Source: Filosporella fistucella (Eukaryota; Ascomycota; Leotiomycetes; Helotiales). From it: DNA of 64,000 nt. How positions within the stretch are numbered: position 1 is the stretch's first letter; the number at the start of each line of letters is the position of its first letter. The translations under genes were made by a program, and so were the position numbers. Where the stretch lies: NCBI GenBank assembly GCA_030077755.1, contig JAQJZZ010000005.1, positions 2,480,001-2,544,000 of the forward strand. Reading direction: 5' to 3'. This document shows, one piece after another, positions 10,156-22,200 of this stretch. Under the pieces are notes generated by a model. That model saw nothing but the letters and a program-made list of their open reading frames with translations. It was not told the DNA's origin and did no database searches.

Positions 10156-11214
10156 ATGGCTTATACTTGGATTCAAAATCTACACGGAATTCCTCTGCGG
10201 AATGGTCACACCAAGGACGAAGAGCGAAAGGCATGTAAAGGCTTAGATCCGGATCAGACATTCATCCGTCTCCCACCTACCCCGCACGAACTCGATAGCT
10301 TCATCACTGATGATGATAAACTATTCCAGACAATTCACATGGGTGCAGCAATTGTAGACCTAGATCTCTATTCTCTAGTCATTGACGGGATGGTAGAACG
10401 ACCATTGTCGTTGACTCTCGAGCAGCTGAAAATGTTGCCCTGTACTACCATCACTGCATTCCATGAATGCTATGGCAGTCCCCTTAAGGCACCCACAGAG
10501 AATTTGTGGAGGATCGGAAACGTGAAATGGACTGGAGTTCGACTATCTGGCTTGCTGGAATACGCAAGTCCACTTCCAACAGCTCGTTATGTCTGGTCCG
10601 AAGGATTGGATTTCGGGAAATTCGGCGGCATCGCTGCGGATCGATACCAGAAGGATCTTCCAATTGAGAAGGCAGCATCCCCAGAAGTCTTGCTGGCATA
10701 TGAGATGAACGGAAAGCCTCTGAGTAGGAATAGAGGCGGACCTGTGAGATTGATTGTCCCAGGCTGGTTCGGCACAAACAGTACCAAATGGCTTTCTAGA
10801 CTCACACTAGAATCCTCTCGGGCAGGAGGCCACTTCACGACAACATTCTATAATGAAAAGGATCCCACAAACCCAAATGGTGGATTACGACCGGTATGGA
10901 AAGTTGAGCCAAACTCAATGATCACTCGTCCTATCCCCAATGCTAAGCTTTCAGCGCCAGAGATTGTCGTCAAGGGCTGGGCTTGGGCTGAAGACGGAAT
11001 TATTTCAGTACACGTAAGCTATGATGGACAAAATTGGTTCGATGCAGATCTCGAAAAAAAGACTGATTTCAGTTGGCAACGGTTTCGGAGAGCCTTCCAC
11101 CTCCAACCTGGATCTTACGAAATCATAGCTCGAGCGATGTCCAAAAGCGGATTGCAGCAACCCGTATCGGGACATCGCAATCATGTCCACAAGTTGAAAA
11201 TCCTAATTGAGTAA
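10156..11214 (+). CDS. Molybdopterin-dependent oxidoreductase, sulfite-oxidase family
   Basis: 352-residue intronless protein with the oxidoreductase molybdopterin-binding fold followed by the Mo-cofactor dimerisation domain, as in sulfite oxidase but lacking the N-terminal cytochrome b5 domain. Visible family blocks: FHECYGSPLKAP with the likely Mo-ligating Cys (about residue 106), WTGVRLSGLLEYA, LAYEMNGKPLSRNRGGPVRL, VPGWFGTNSTKWLSRL, and a C-terminal Ig-like dimer domain with IVVKGWAWAEDGIISVHVSYDG. The first ATG of the frame is at 10156; the upstream part of the frame has no ATG. It lies 120 bp after the nitrilase on the same strand. Without a heme domain it may pass electrons to another acceptor, or act on a substrate other than sulfite; this cannot be told from sequence. 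Confidence 0.9.
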   Translation: MAYTWIQNLHGIPLRNGHTKDEERKACKGLDPDQTFIRLPPTPHELDSFITDDDKLFQTIHMGAAIVDLDLYSLVIDGMVERPLSLTLEQLKMLPCTTITAFHECYGSPLKAPTENLWRIGNVKWTGVRLSGLLEYASPLPTARYVWSEGLDFGKFGGIAADRYQKDLPIEKAASPEVLLAYEMNGKPLSRNRGGPVRLIVPGWFGTNSTKWLSRLTLESSRAGGHFTTTFYNEKDPTNPNGGLRPVWKVEPNSMITRPIPNAKLSAPEIVVKGWAWAEDGIISVHVSYDGQNWFDADLEKKTDFSWQRFRRAFHLQPGSYEIIARAMSKSGLQQPVSGHRNHVHKLKILIE

Positions 11215-11553
11215 TTTTCATGTTATTCGGCAATCGTTTCAACCAGCCGGCAAAAGTCTTCTTGAACTAGGATCTGTGGCGGGGTAGACCACTCACCTCA
11301 CGATTTAAATGAGGCTGTTAACGTCTTTATGCTTAATTAATATGAAGTATGGCAATCGTACAGGCTCATCTGATAGGGGAGCTGGTTTTTGATTGGGTAT
11401 GACACAAGATACCGTACATATTTTTGGCAGGCCAGATCGTCCGACTTCACTTTCGCAATTTGCTCATCGTTGAAAGTCGACGCTCCTCTAACACGAAGTC
11501 GGTACTGACCCCGATCCATCAGCTCGAATGGACACGAGCGAAGGGATTCCAGA
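11215..11553. other. Intergenic / chitinase promoter
   Basis: 339-bp spacer between two plus-strand genes, AT-rich near 11300-11345. No other feature seen. Confidence 0.4.
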
Positions 11554-12665
11554 ATGAGACTTATCATTGCCCTCTCGGCCTGCTTTGCAGTCGTCAGCGC
11601 AATTCCACCATCAGTACACAATCCTGCTCATGCCAACATCGATGTCTCAGCGCACGTCAGAGCAAGCTCTGGTTTATTTGGAACCCCTGAGCCTTCTCCA
11701 AGGTTGGTGATATATGTACAAACCTTCAAAACACCGGACGGCAAACCACTGTCACTGCTCCCGCTACTAGATAACGAGACAAAAGTTACGCATGTCATTC
11801 TGGCCTCGGTACACTTGCATGAGAAGCCTGGGGAGATTAGGTTGAATGATGATCCGTTCGACGCCATTGCTTGGTCCGAAACTTGGAAAGAGGTTAAAAT
11901 TTTGCAAGACCATGGGGTAAAGGTTATGGCATTGCTGGGCGGTGCTGCAGGAGGAACCTACAAGCATTTGAACGGGACCGAGAAAGAGGCAAGTCGAGGT
12001 TATTCTATGACACGCAATGGGACGCAACTATTGACACTCATTTCGTCCAGTTTTATTCATACTATCACCCCTTGCTCGAACTTTTCAAAAAACACAACCT
12101 CGATGGAATCGACATCGATGTCGAAGAAGACGTCAATGTTAGTGTCCCTCTTCGCCTCCTCAACGCATTCCATCGAGACATGGGTCCATCTTTCATCCTC
12201 ACAATGGCACCCCTCGCCTCCGCACTCTCCGATAAATCGGGACAAAACCTCTCCGGCTTCTCATATTTTGAACTAGATTCGCTTGCAACTGTTCCTGGCT
12301 CAGACAAGAAACTTATATCATGGTTCAACGTCATGTTCTACGGCAGATTTCCTCGTGGTCCCCCGGTTTTCAGATCAGTTCTTGAAGCTGGATGGGATCC
12401 AGAGCGAGTCGTTATGGGAGTTTTGGATTGTGCAGAAGATGGACAACCGAATGGATTCGTGCATATTGAGACGTTGCAGAATACTATCACGGACCTGATA
12501 GCAGAGTTTCCTAGATTCGGAGGCGTGGCTGGGTGGGAATACCATGATGCAGGTTTGAGTGATAGAGATGATATGCAGCCTTGGGAATGGGTGAAGGAAG
12601 TGGGGAAAGCCCTTTTTGGGGACTTACCTAAGATGGTGGCGTCAAGGGTATCAACTGAGCTCTAA
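11554..12665 (+). CDS. Secreted GH18 chitinase with GC-AG intron
   Basis: Glycoside hydrolase family 18 protein of 349 residues, predicted to cleave chitin in the wall or medium. Residues 1-17 (MRLIIALSACFAVVSAI) are a signal peptide. The catalytic motif DGIDIDVEE starts at residue 163, with Glu170 as general acid; LLGGAAGGTY precedes it as in other fungal GH18 enzymes. Exon 1 is 11554-11988 and exon 2 is 12051-12665. The intervening 62 nt begin with GCAAGT, not GT, and end with TCCAG. Only this phase-0 GC-AG splice gives the expected text (NGTEKE then FYSYYHPL); the nearby GT at 12000 would shift the frame. No chitin-binding module is present. The length fits the small single-domain fungal chitinases. 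Confidence 0.9.
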
Positions 12666-13037
12666 ATGGGCTTCCATTTACTGTGCATCTGTCAGTTACA
12701 ATAATGCTCAATTGGATTAATGGATTTGGAATTTGGACTAGGCACGCTCGAAATTCTTTCTTCAGTTGAGGAAATGTTCTCTACGATCAGTTTACTCTCT
12801 TGAATTTGCCCCGTGACTCGCGATATTGGGGCCAGACATTCCGTGAAAGGCGGAGATTTTGTTCTCAGAAAGCTCTGCGTGAGATTCATGAGGAATTTCA
12901 TGCATAGATCATTATTTCTCGCTTTTCCAAGATTTCTGGCCGACAAACACGTTATATTTCCTTATTTCTTTTCTTCTATTTATGTTTCCAACCAAATCGC
13001 TATGACTAAAACAGACCATGACCTCGTCAACAATTCA
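12666..13037. other. Convergent 3' intergenic region
   Basis: 372 bp between the chitinase stop and the ADAM stop, which converge. It contains only terminator and 3'-UTR-type sequence; no motif supported. Confidence 0.4.
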
Positions 13038-15441
13038 TTATGCGTACCTCACAAGAGGTGGATTATTCTGCCTCGCCATAAAAGAAGAATATGCTGGTGT
13101 GGGATATGGTGGAGGAACTCCATAGAACTGATGGCCCATCGGTCGTTGTGGCGGAATTGGAGCCATGACTTTATTTTTCCTGCTCTTCCTGCAGCAACAC
13201 CATATCGAACAAGCCAGCAGTAACAACACCAAACTTCCTAGACCCGCTGCAAGTCCAATTACCAAACTCCTATTCCTATCGACCCACGACGAGACACTGT
13301 CTCCAGAGCCCCCTGATGATCCACCACTCGAACAAACTCCGTTGTTACACAACCCTCCATCGCATGGAGTTCCATCCAGTAGATTTCGATTCATGGCAGC
13401 GCAGAACTGCGAATTTGTACTTTGAGAGCATCTCAACCGGCATGAGTCCTGATCGCAGGCACTTGTATAATTGCTACTGGTGCCTTGGATGACCACCAGC
13501 TGACACTGAAGATCACGACTTGTACATTGTCCTTCAGCACAGAACAAATCAGTTTCATTACCACAGTTCCTACCATTCGGCTGATATGCATCTGTAGGAC
13601 AGCTTCCTGATGAACCGGAACACATTTCTGCGACATCACACTGCCCCTTGCTCGCTCGACAGACTGTACCAGCAGAAGCAAACTGGCAGCTTGAACAACA
13701 AGCTTCATTTGCATCATCACAAACAGCTCCATTTCGGAATTGGCAAGTTGTAGGATCGCAGCACGAATTACTGCCGCACTCTGCCTCACTTCCACAGTCG
13801 CACTGTTCTCCCGCTTCAACAACCCCGTTTCCACATTGTGCGCCATTGATTGTGGGGACATTGACATTATCGATAAGGCAGCGAGATCGTACTCTGTTGC
13901 TTCCAAGTGCTGAGCATATATTTCCCACCGTGCACGGAGAAAACTCAGTCATGCTTCGCATGGATGTTGGATTCATGAGGTATCGTCCACCAGCATCACA
14001 TCCAGAAGCTGAAGCTGGACAGCATTGGGAGGTTTGTCCTACCGAACAAGCAGACTCGTCACAATCGTGTACAGCTCCGAAGGTATGTGCTGTTTCGTGA
14101 CTGGGACAGTTAGTTATAACATCTCTGGAAGGAAGATGTAACTTACGCAAATACCTGCCACTCTCCTGGTGTCCTTATAATAACATTCGCCCCCGTCACT
14201 GATTGTCCTCCATATCCCTGGACTCTACTCACACACAACTGGCCCAACCATGCAATACCGACCGTCGAGCCAGCACGACAAGAACTCATCAAAGACCAAA
14301 AGGCATTTCCATCATTTCTGTCCCCTCTCCATGATGAAAACAGTTGCAGCTGGTCTTGGATATCTGTATCTTGCGAACAGGCGACATTCCAAGGTGCCGA
14401 GTCAGACGCTGAGGCAGGACATGCTGCGTCGCTAATAGTCAGATTCTGGAGGCCGAGGGTGACGTTGAATGTTCGCTCATACACATCTGATGCTGTGTTA
14501 ACCATGGCGATGAGACTGTCTCGTACTGCGTTAACGTTATCAAATGAAGCAGTATACGAGCAATCCGTTGCTATTCCTATCAATGCCACTCTCGCAGAAT
14601 CAGGACATCCCTCTGTGCTGCCAATACTACCTCTCAGGTTGACGTTTCCGGAGTTTCCACCTGGAATGATCTGGCGATTCAAAATGGATCCAACGGAAGC
14701 ACTGTCCCAAGTGAGAGCTGCCTCGGGCTCGGCGAAGATAGGATTATTCGGCCCAGTATTAAAAGTAAGTTCGTCTGCTGGACATCTGCTGGCTGGCGTT
14801 GTTTGTCTCTTCCATTCCTCCGCAGGCGCCATATCAGAGTCTCGGTATACTATCATTCTTTCCTCCTTCGATGTTGCGATACCAAAGTCGAGGTCTCGCT
14901 TCGTTTGGATATAACTGGATTGCAGCTGGATATGATGCTGGTCACCCCATATGCTGAAAGCTCCCTCGAGTAATGGTGTAACCCCATCTTGCTTCACATA
15001 CACTCGTGCCCATCCAGCTCTCTCCCAATGCCCTGCATATTCTTCAACCCATGCTGATCCTTTGAAGACTTTATATGCTTGCCTATCAATTGTTTCCGAG
15101 TGGCGAACTTTTCCTTCGCTATCCAGATACTCGATATGTGCATCCTTGGCCAGAATATTATGATTAGGCTCGAGAACGAGTTTTATCTGTCGGTCTTCAT
15201 CTCGCAGGAAGAATGTAAAGTCGAAAGAAGAGTCATGGTGGATTTTCTTGGTAGCGGTATTAATTACTGGTTTCTCGACAGAGAAAATATGGTTGATTTG
15301 ATCTCGGGCTTTTGAATGTGCTAAGAAATATTTGTAAACATCAAATTCGGTTCATTTGGAATCTTATAACATACCTTCAACACAACTACTTGAAAACAAA
15401 GAGATGGCTATCAAAAGTTTCGTGTAACAAACGATCTTCAT
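13038..15441 (-). CDS. ADAM-type membrane metalloprotease (fungal ADM-B-like)
   Basis: Zinc metalloprotease of the ADAM/reprolysin (M12B) family, anchored in a membrane. Three exons, 15375-15441, 14147-15320 and 13038-14100, with 54- and 46-nt introns, give 767 residues. Order: signal peptide (MKIVCYTKLLIAISLF...), prodomain, then a catalytic domain with HETAHTFGAVHDC (zinc-binding HExxHxxGxxHD) at residues 415-427, created across the second splice junction. A disintegrin domain rich in Cys follows (about 497-587; CDCGSEAECGSNSCCDPTTC). A Cys-rich and Ser/Gly linker leads to one membrane segment (about 690-714), then a CCCRK boundary and a Pro-rich cytoplasmic tail ending PPPYPTPAY. Fungal members of this family are known but poorly characterised; shedding of surface proteins is inferred. 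Confidence 0.93.
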
Positions 15442-16308
15442 ATTTCCCAACTAGCTCGCGGCTCACCACAAACCAAAAAATTCTAGAAACGCAACCGGCA
15501 GAAAGCAATCCTTATCAATCACCGCATCTCTGTCACAAAAATTCGTCCACACCATTTAAACGCCATCAGCGTTCCTCACCCATCCCACTGGAACCCCGGA
15601 ATGTCGTCATGTCCTCACCCCTCCAAGCTCATCTAGAACCCCTCTGTGCACATCTCACTGGCTCTCCGGCTCTCCTACCCATTAGCTAGAAGTATGCATC
15701 TCTGGGCGTTCTTGGGAGTGCTACTGTGTGACTTTTTCCACAAGACACGAAAGAAGGGAGTGCGTAACGCATTGGGGCGAAGTAGGGTACCAAGCTTTAC
15801 GGCGGCTTGGCTGCAGAGTGGGAGCTTGGTGTGTCGGATTTAAGGTCGGAGATGGGGAGATTTGGGATTAGAGATTGGGTTGTGGGTTTTAAGGTTAGGA
15901 GAGAGAGGGAAATGATTTGTGGATGAGGGTTTAGATATGCAGGTTGCTTATGGAGGGTCGTGCTGAGGGTATGGTGGAGGGTGGAAGATTGGGTTGGTAT
16001 GGCCTATGAGGAAGATTTTGATATATGAGGCCCGAATGTGGAACGACTTCGTATTAAGGATGTAATATATTATCCAGACCTTAGAATTAAATGTAATTCC
16101 GTTACGGTAGTTTGTTTTGATTTATTTGGAACTTGATAGTGCTTGAAATTACCAAAGTGGTCTTCGAAACTTCACGGGCTGGGCAAGGAAAGAGGACGGA
16201 CAATTCTATCTTCAGTTCTGTAGATATACATCCGGCACAGGCCAGAAAAAGGTGGATGGTTTAAGCTCGAGAATCCTTCTAAGAAGATATAAGTATTCCC
16301 CTATTCTA
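15442..16308. other. Intergenic, ADAM promoter side
   Basis: C/T-rich on the plus strand at 15480-15660 and GA-rich further on (15840-15970). No gene supported. Confidence 0.4.
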
Positions 16309-16534
16309 CTAGCCCTCGATATTTACAGCAAATGTCGTAAATACCGAACATCGGTAAAGTCTCATGACAGCAGGAGTCAAAGCTGCACTTGCAGCAAAAT
16401 ATGCTAGGAACGCTGATTTGAAAGCAGTGGTACGTAGATTCGTGGCTTAGACTCATAATCTTACCAAGTCCAATAAACCCAGATAGAGCAGTCGTGGAAG
16501 GTGATCGTGAGATAGTGAGGGGAAGTTGGGACAT
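16309..16534 (-). CDS. Small hydrophobic membrane protein, 57 aa
   Basis: Short two-exon gene model. Exon 1 is 16465-16534 (ATG at 16534; another in-frame Met at 16561) and exon 2 is 16309-16412, with a 52-nt intron (GTAAGA...ATCAG, phase 1). The spliced product has a Ser/Thr-rich basic start (MSQLPLTISRSPSTTALS) and then one long hydrophobic segment, GFIGLAFLAYFAASAALTPA, followed by VMRLYRCSVFTT. This is the shape of small mitochondrial or ER membrane subunits. The hydrophobic stretch is continuous only when the intron is removed, which supports the model. I do not recognise the family. It could also be a relic of a larger gene, since degenerate coding sequence lies next to it. Confidence 0.4.
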
Positions 16535-16679
16535 GATACGATTTTTGAATATGCACAGCACAAGAGAAATGTGCCGTAGTTTTGCATGATTGAAAAGACT
16601 TTATTAAGCTTTTGATTTAGTTTTCCGTGCTTATACTTCTGCCATTCTGGGCTTCTGAGGAGGGAGTAGGTGAATATTG

Positions 16680-18340
16680 CAAGGTCTTCAAATCACCTTC
16701 GGGAACCAATTATTCCAACAATCGGCCCCATGCCGTATTTCTCGAGTCTATTTCCTGATATACCTGAAGCTGCAATTGGATCTCCTGCCGTTGTATTCCA
16801 CCGAATTCCAAAAGTATTTCCTATACACTGCACTTAAGCTCATCAGTTCTCCGTTGTATGCATATATTTCCTACAAACAGTCGGACACGAGCCCAGTGCA
16901 GGCGCACTAACTAGACAGAGATATGGTAACATGAACTTACTGTTGTTCCTATTAAACTAGACAACCCAGCAGGATCCTACATCTGGAGGCTGTTTGTACT
17001 CTGAACCCTCACCATGCTCGCCTCGTTTTTATGCAACTAAGCTATCCCTTCCAGCTCGATTTGTTTTGCCTTCTTTTGATGGAACAGATCACTCATCTCT
17101 GCCGCCACGGGTGCCAATAGGTTTAAATCATTGCCTAACAATGCCTACGGTTGAATCGTGATGCTAAAATGTTTCCTTATTCCAGGTACGACAACACGTT
17201 CTGGATTTAGCAGCCATCGTAGATTCTACTACATATGAGATTTGTTATCTCCCAAATCGAGCATGCGATATAGCCGTTGCTGGGACAGTTGGTATTAATC
17301 ATGAAATCCTGAAGGGTCGACAAATCTCTTGTCTGTCCATTCCATTTTCGAACTGCAATTTGGCAAGAAACAATCTGTCCAAGAAGAGTCTTCCATTCAT
17401 CATCAAATAGTCTCCACTCTCAATACCACCAAGTTTAAGCGCCCAGATGTCTCCATTTCGTGGCGGGTGGGTTTCGATAAAACTGGTAATCGATCGTCAT
17501 AAAACACTCTGAGTATCGCGACACAGAATTAACAGCAGTACCAAGTTGAGATTGGTTGTTCCATGAAAGGCTTCAGGCTGAAAATTTTCACTTCCTGACC
17601 AAGCTGGCATCGCGATTTTTTCAGTCGCACCAAGGCAGAGTGCTGGTGAGACTTAGCGCCGGTACATAAAATGATTCAGCAGGAATTTGAGAATCCAAAC
17701 GCGATCTTTGGAGCCTCAAACGCCACAGATCATAGCAGAATCTGATGTAGAGCACATTAAAATGGCACCTCACATCCTCTCTAGTAGATCCGTGTGCCAC
17801 CTGGCTGTTGAAAGCCTAACCGAATTGGGCTATCCATTGCTGATAGCAAACGTTACAGACGGAAAGGGTGCTCTTTTCAGGTGTAAAGTGAAGCCAACAA
17901 GTAGTTTGTTCAGAGAATGGTTCAGCATATGGACACTTTGGGGCTTCAAAGATTTGGAGACCACTGATATCGAGTTCACTGTTGGCATTGTTCTGATAAT
18001 TGATGTCCAATGCAGGTGCGGTTGTTGTAGGTTGATTAGAGCGCATGATTGACGTCGCATAAGAGAACGAGCGGGTAGAAATTGGTCTTGAGGGTATCGT
18101 CGCGATAGAAAGTGTAACCTTAAGAATGAGAAGTCCATAATCTGAGCCATTTTAACGTGCCATGTGGTTGCAGGTACGAGGATGTCTTTGGACACAATCA
18201 CCGCCTAAGACTCAGATTTTAAGTGAGGCAATAAGGTATCGGTATTCGAAAACAGCTTCAAGCCATCACATGCAGGCTGTCTTGGAAGCTGCTTTCTGAA
18301 ATCCGGAGGTTCCATACCTGCATAACCACACCACTTGGTA
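16680..18340 (-). pseudogene. Long degenerate coding region, family not recognised
   Basis: Across about 1.6 kb of minus strand, credible protein sequence appears in pieces that change frame and are interrupted by stops. From 5' to 3' on that strand: NTKWCGYAGMEPPDFRKQLP (about 18340-18210); ALDINYQNNANSELDISGLQ leading to a Cys-containing stretch with CPYAEPF and SVCNVCYQQW (about 18040-17820); a piece with AMPAWSGSENFQPEAFHGTT (about 17610); two overlapping frames near 17480-17230, one with NGDIWALKLGGIESGDYLMM, the other with WKTLLGQIVSCQIAVRKWNG; and GNTFGIRWNTTAGDPIAAS (about 16830-16770). No single splicing plan joins them. I interpret this as one or two decayed genes for Cys-containing, probably secreted or membrane proteins. 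Confidence 0.35.
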
Positions 18341-19291
18341 TTATTCTGATAAGTTGATAGTCATCAAAACATTGCCATTCTAGCAGGAGTATGGAGCCTA
18401 AACAGGCAGAAAATGATACCGATAAAACACAATTCTTTGCGATACTTATCGCATCTTATCAGCACCTAATGTATGCAAATACAGTATGCCACAGCAGCAG
18501 TTGCCGCGACAGAATTGAATTGCGGAGGAATCAATAGGAAACCAGTCTGGGCAATACATAGCAACAAAGTAATTTCGAAGTGACCGTATGTACCCACAGA
18601 AAGAAGTTTGAGATAAAACAGGGCGAGAGAGGCGACGTTAACGTGAGGATGCGACGGCCAGACGACGGTAAGAAAATAGGAAAGGAGTCTGGGCGGTGTA
18701 CTTTGTACTCGAGTACTTTCCGGGGCGGCTCGCATGCAACTTCATTCGGACTTCGCATCCGGATTCTTGTAAAATATCTTTTCTTGGTGGTGGAACCCAA
18801 TCCATTCCATCTGTTTCTTCTATTCATTCGTCACTGAGAATAACCTTGGCCGTTGACCTACTTCCTTACTACAGGACGCACCAGTTCTGCCACGAAGGGA
18901 CGTCCCGCGCCGCCATCAAAATTATGTTTCTTCATCGTCTTCTCCGTAACGATGCGAGCTTTGTTTCCCTGCCAGGCCCTGTCAGCTGGGGCTGTGCCGT
19001 TGACAGCCTAGGGCAGGGTAACGATGCAGCCTATCAACAACATTACAGTGTGACCAAGCTGACATGGTTTGGTGCCATCGGGCGCTCATTTGCTACTCCT
19101 CGGCAATCTTCTCCCCGCGTTGCAACTGAGGCTCACGAAATGTTTCGTCTGACCACCAAATTGTCAGCCTGATGGCTGGATATTTTGAGATTCATCCGTC
19201 ATCCTTCGTCATGGACATTGTATATACTGGCCCCCATCGAACAGAGATTGTATACGATTGATCCACAGCCATAGCGTAATGGTTCTTCGAA
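18341..19291. other. Intergenic upstream of the CorA-like gene
   Basis: Holds the promoter of the CorA-like gene. A 158-codon plus-strand frame (18696-19172) and a hydrophobic minus-strand frame (18466-18735) are open but show no family features, so they are not called as genes. Confidence 0.35.
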
Positions 19292-22200
19292 ATGGGTTCC
19301 ATGCTGACAGACTTCGAATGGCTCGCCGATTTACACAAATGTGAGTGAATCCTCGTGAAGACCAAATCAGTCATACTAAACTCAAATGTCAAGCCCAATG
19401 TTTCACGACCTGTGAAGACTCAAGTCCTGCTAAGTCGAGCGATTTTGGAGCCGATGGCTACACAGCATCGTTGACTGATTGGCATGAGCTTCTTCAGCTT
19501 ACTGCACCTGACGAGACGTGTGGTCTTGCATTCGTTCGTGGCCAGTTTCCCAATACCCCAGGTGCAATTCTAGCCAGAGCCCAGAGGAGAGATGATAGTG
19601 GAAGTAAAGGAACTTTTGGTATTCAGTTCCAAAGAGCGGATTCCTCTGAAGATATCGAACTTGGGGAGAAAAAAGTTCAAGGTTGGATCAATTTACGATG
19701 GCCATACACTAAATACGACATCCAGCAAAAAGATGGAGAACTCGATGAGGCTGGAGGCACGTATGAAGAAATATCTTTTGTCCGAAACGGTACCCTCATT
19801 CAAATCATCCGTGTCAAATGGGGACATGGAAGCTCTCTGAGCGATTACAATTCTGATGAAGAGTTGGAAACAAAAAATATCAGGTTCAAACTTGGCGGGG
19901 TAATCCAATTCGGCTGCCCATGCTCAAATGGTGGTCCTCCCAATCGGGATAACTTTCACCTGAGCCATCAAGATGGGAATGGTAGAGGGCTGATGTGCGC
20001 AAGTGATAGATACAAAAAGCGACTGGAAATGAATTTATTTATCGACGGCCGAGAACAAGATATCGATTCTTCCTTGCATGGATTGGACCAGGAGGATATA
20101 TTTGGCTCAGAGGTGGAAGTCTCATCTACGCATCAATTGAAGATCTCGACCGGCGAGCCAATCTTCATTGTCGCAACATATGCTTTGAGAAAGGTGGCAG
20201 ATCCCAAGTGTGGTCTGGATCTGGATTGTTTTGATGATTTACGAGGCCATCTCGGCACTGCCAATGAGTCGATCAACATGACTGACCGGATATGGACTGC
20301 TCTCTGCTCTACCAACTATGAAGCTACCGAGGCCGTGGAATGCTGCGTTATTGGAAGATGTGTTGAGCAAATAATGGGTGTCTGCTCGATTCCGTTCTAC
20401 CCTGTCTTAGGGCAGCCAGAAGGAACGGTTCCAAGTGATCGTGGGACCAGAGAAATATCAGCAGAGAAAATAGCTGAAGCGAGCGAAACAGCTTTAATTT
20501 GTAATATCATGGGACGGCAACATGTGGATGCGCAAAGCACATTGTAAGCTATTGAATGTTTTGGGTCAGGTTCCCGACTAATGCAGGCACAGCTTCCAGA
20601 TCAGGCTTCTGGTGAAAACGTACAATTTCATCAATACTCGCCATTTTGAGCCGGATCTACTCGAAACATTCCGATCGCTCAGTGACATGCGTGCAGCATA
20701 TCTGAAGAAACTACGCCACTTCATCCGATCATCGCTGTCATGGCTTGTCAACACCGATCTGAAACCTCGTCGTCTCCTTCTAGCCGTGAGAAGTGACGAG
20801 CCTCAAGTAGATATGGAGACACATCCTTCGGAGCGACTACAAACATGCGAAAGGAACCGCGTTCGAATGAATACAGACCAGTCGTATAATCAAGCATGCT
20901 ATGCAACACTTGCCGTTTGGTTTGTCATGAAGCATTGTTCAAAGGCAATGTCAAACAAATTCAAAGTGGGAGTCCTTCTCCCGCAGTTAACCAAAGCCTA
21001 CGAATCGGTGCAGAAAAGAGCATCTCGAGACAAGGAACCCACACCGAAGAATGATGTGCTTCAGTGGCTTCACCTTAGCTGTTTATTTTTGATTTGCAAC
21101 TCCGAATTTGGAGACGGCAAAGATGGATTCTCAGCATCTGGCCTAGATCGCCAAGAAGTGATTCGGACGCAACAAAAGTTCGAAAAATATGTTTCGAGAC
21201 TAAAATCTAGCCAAATTGAGCAATATTCCATTGAGCACGAGGAACTAGATAGAGTGTTACTTCTGGGAGAAGAATTTGGCCTGGATGCAATTCCAACACA
21301 GTTCACTGCAAGTCTTGCCGCCTCTCGAGCATCCCATACACGAACGAGACTGCTACAGAGGAAACGTACAACAAGATTCAATCCGGGACCCGCACCTGGA
21401 AAATCAATGCGACCAACGTCCAATGGCCCTTGGGAACTACTATGCACCAACCATCAAGGCTTCTTGCGGGTTGCAGACGATTCAAATGTCAAAGCGGCTA
21501 GAGATAGGCTGTTTGAGTTCTTGATGTCTGATTACTCATTCATGTCATCCTGGGATCGTGCTGATAGTGACATGATTGGCAAGTGGTGGGACATTGAGCC
21601 TACAAGTGTTATATGTTCTACTTTGCTTGATTTGAAAGTGGAAAGAAGGCTTAAATCTGCAATGTCGGAAGCTGCTCGCGATGAGATGAATCAATCTATA
21701 CATGACTTGGACACCTCTCCCGTTGTGCAAAGGACTGATTCAGGTTCTTTCCAAGACCTCTCATCAGAAGAGTCGATACGAGATATCTTGCTTCAGATGA
21801 AAAAAGCCCAAGAGGAGTCAAGTCGGGACCACCTGTTCCAAATGCGACAGCTTCATGTTCAAGAGGAAGTTGGAGCAGATTTTTCTACCAAGGTTTTTGA
21901 TTGGATGACATACAAACCAGCTCCATTGTTTCACCCAGACTGGTGGGTTCAATCATTGCAAGATACTCCCGAAGTATATCAAGCGAAGCAAACGAAGGAT
22001 GTACCTCTTCGAAAGGATGTTACTCGGTATCTCGTGGCGCGAAATCGTCCCGACATAATTAGTGACTCCGAGTACACAACGGCCAATGTCCAGACCAAGA
22101 TATCAGCGGAGGATTTGCAATTTTTGAGTGTCTTTGACCTCCACCTGACAAAAAGCTTTAGATTTAAGATTAAAGAATTGACCATCAAGACAGATAATAG

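Noticed and set aside
18696..19172. 158-codon plus-strand frame
   Set aside because: Composition not gene-like, no family block, no splice context.
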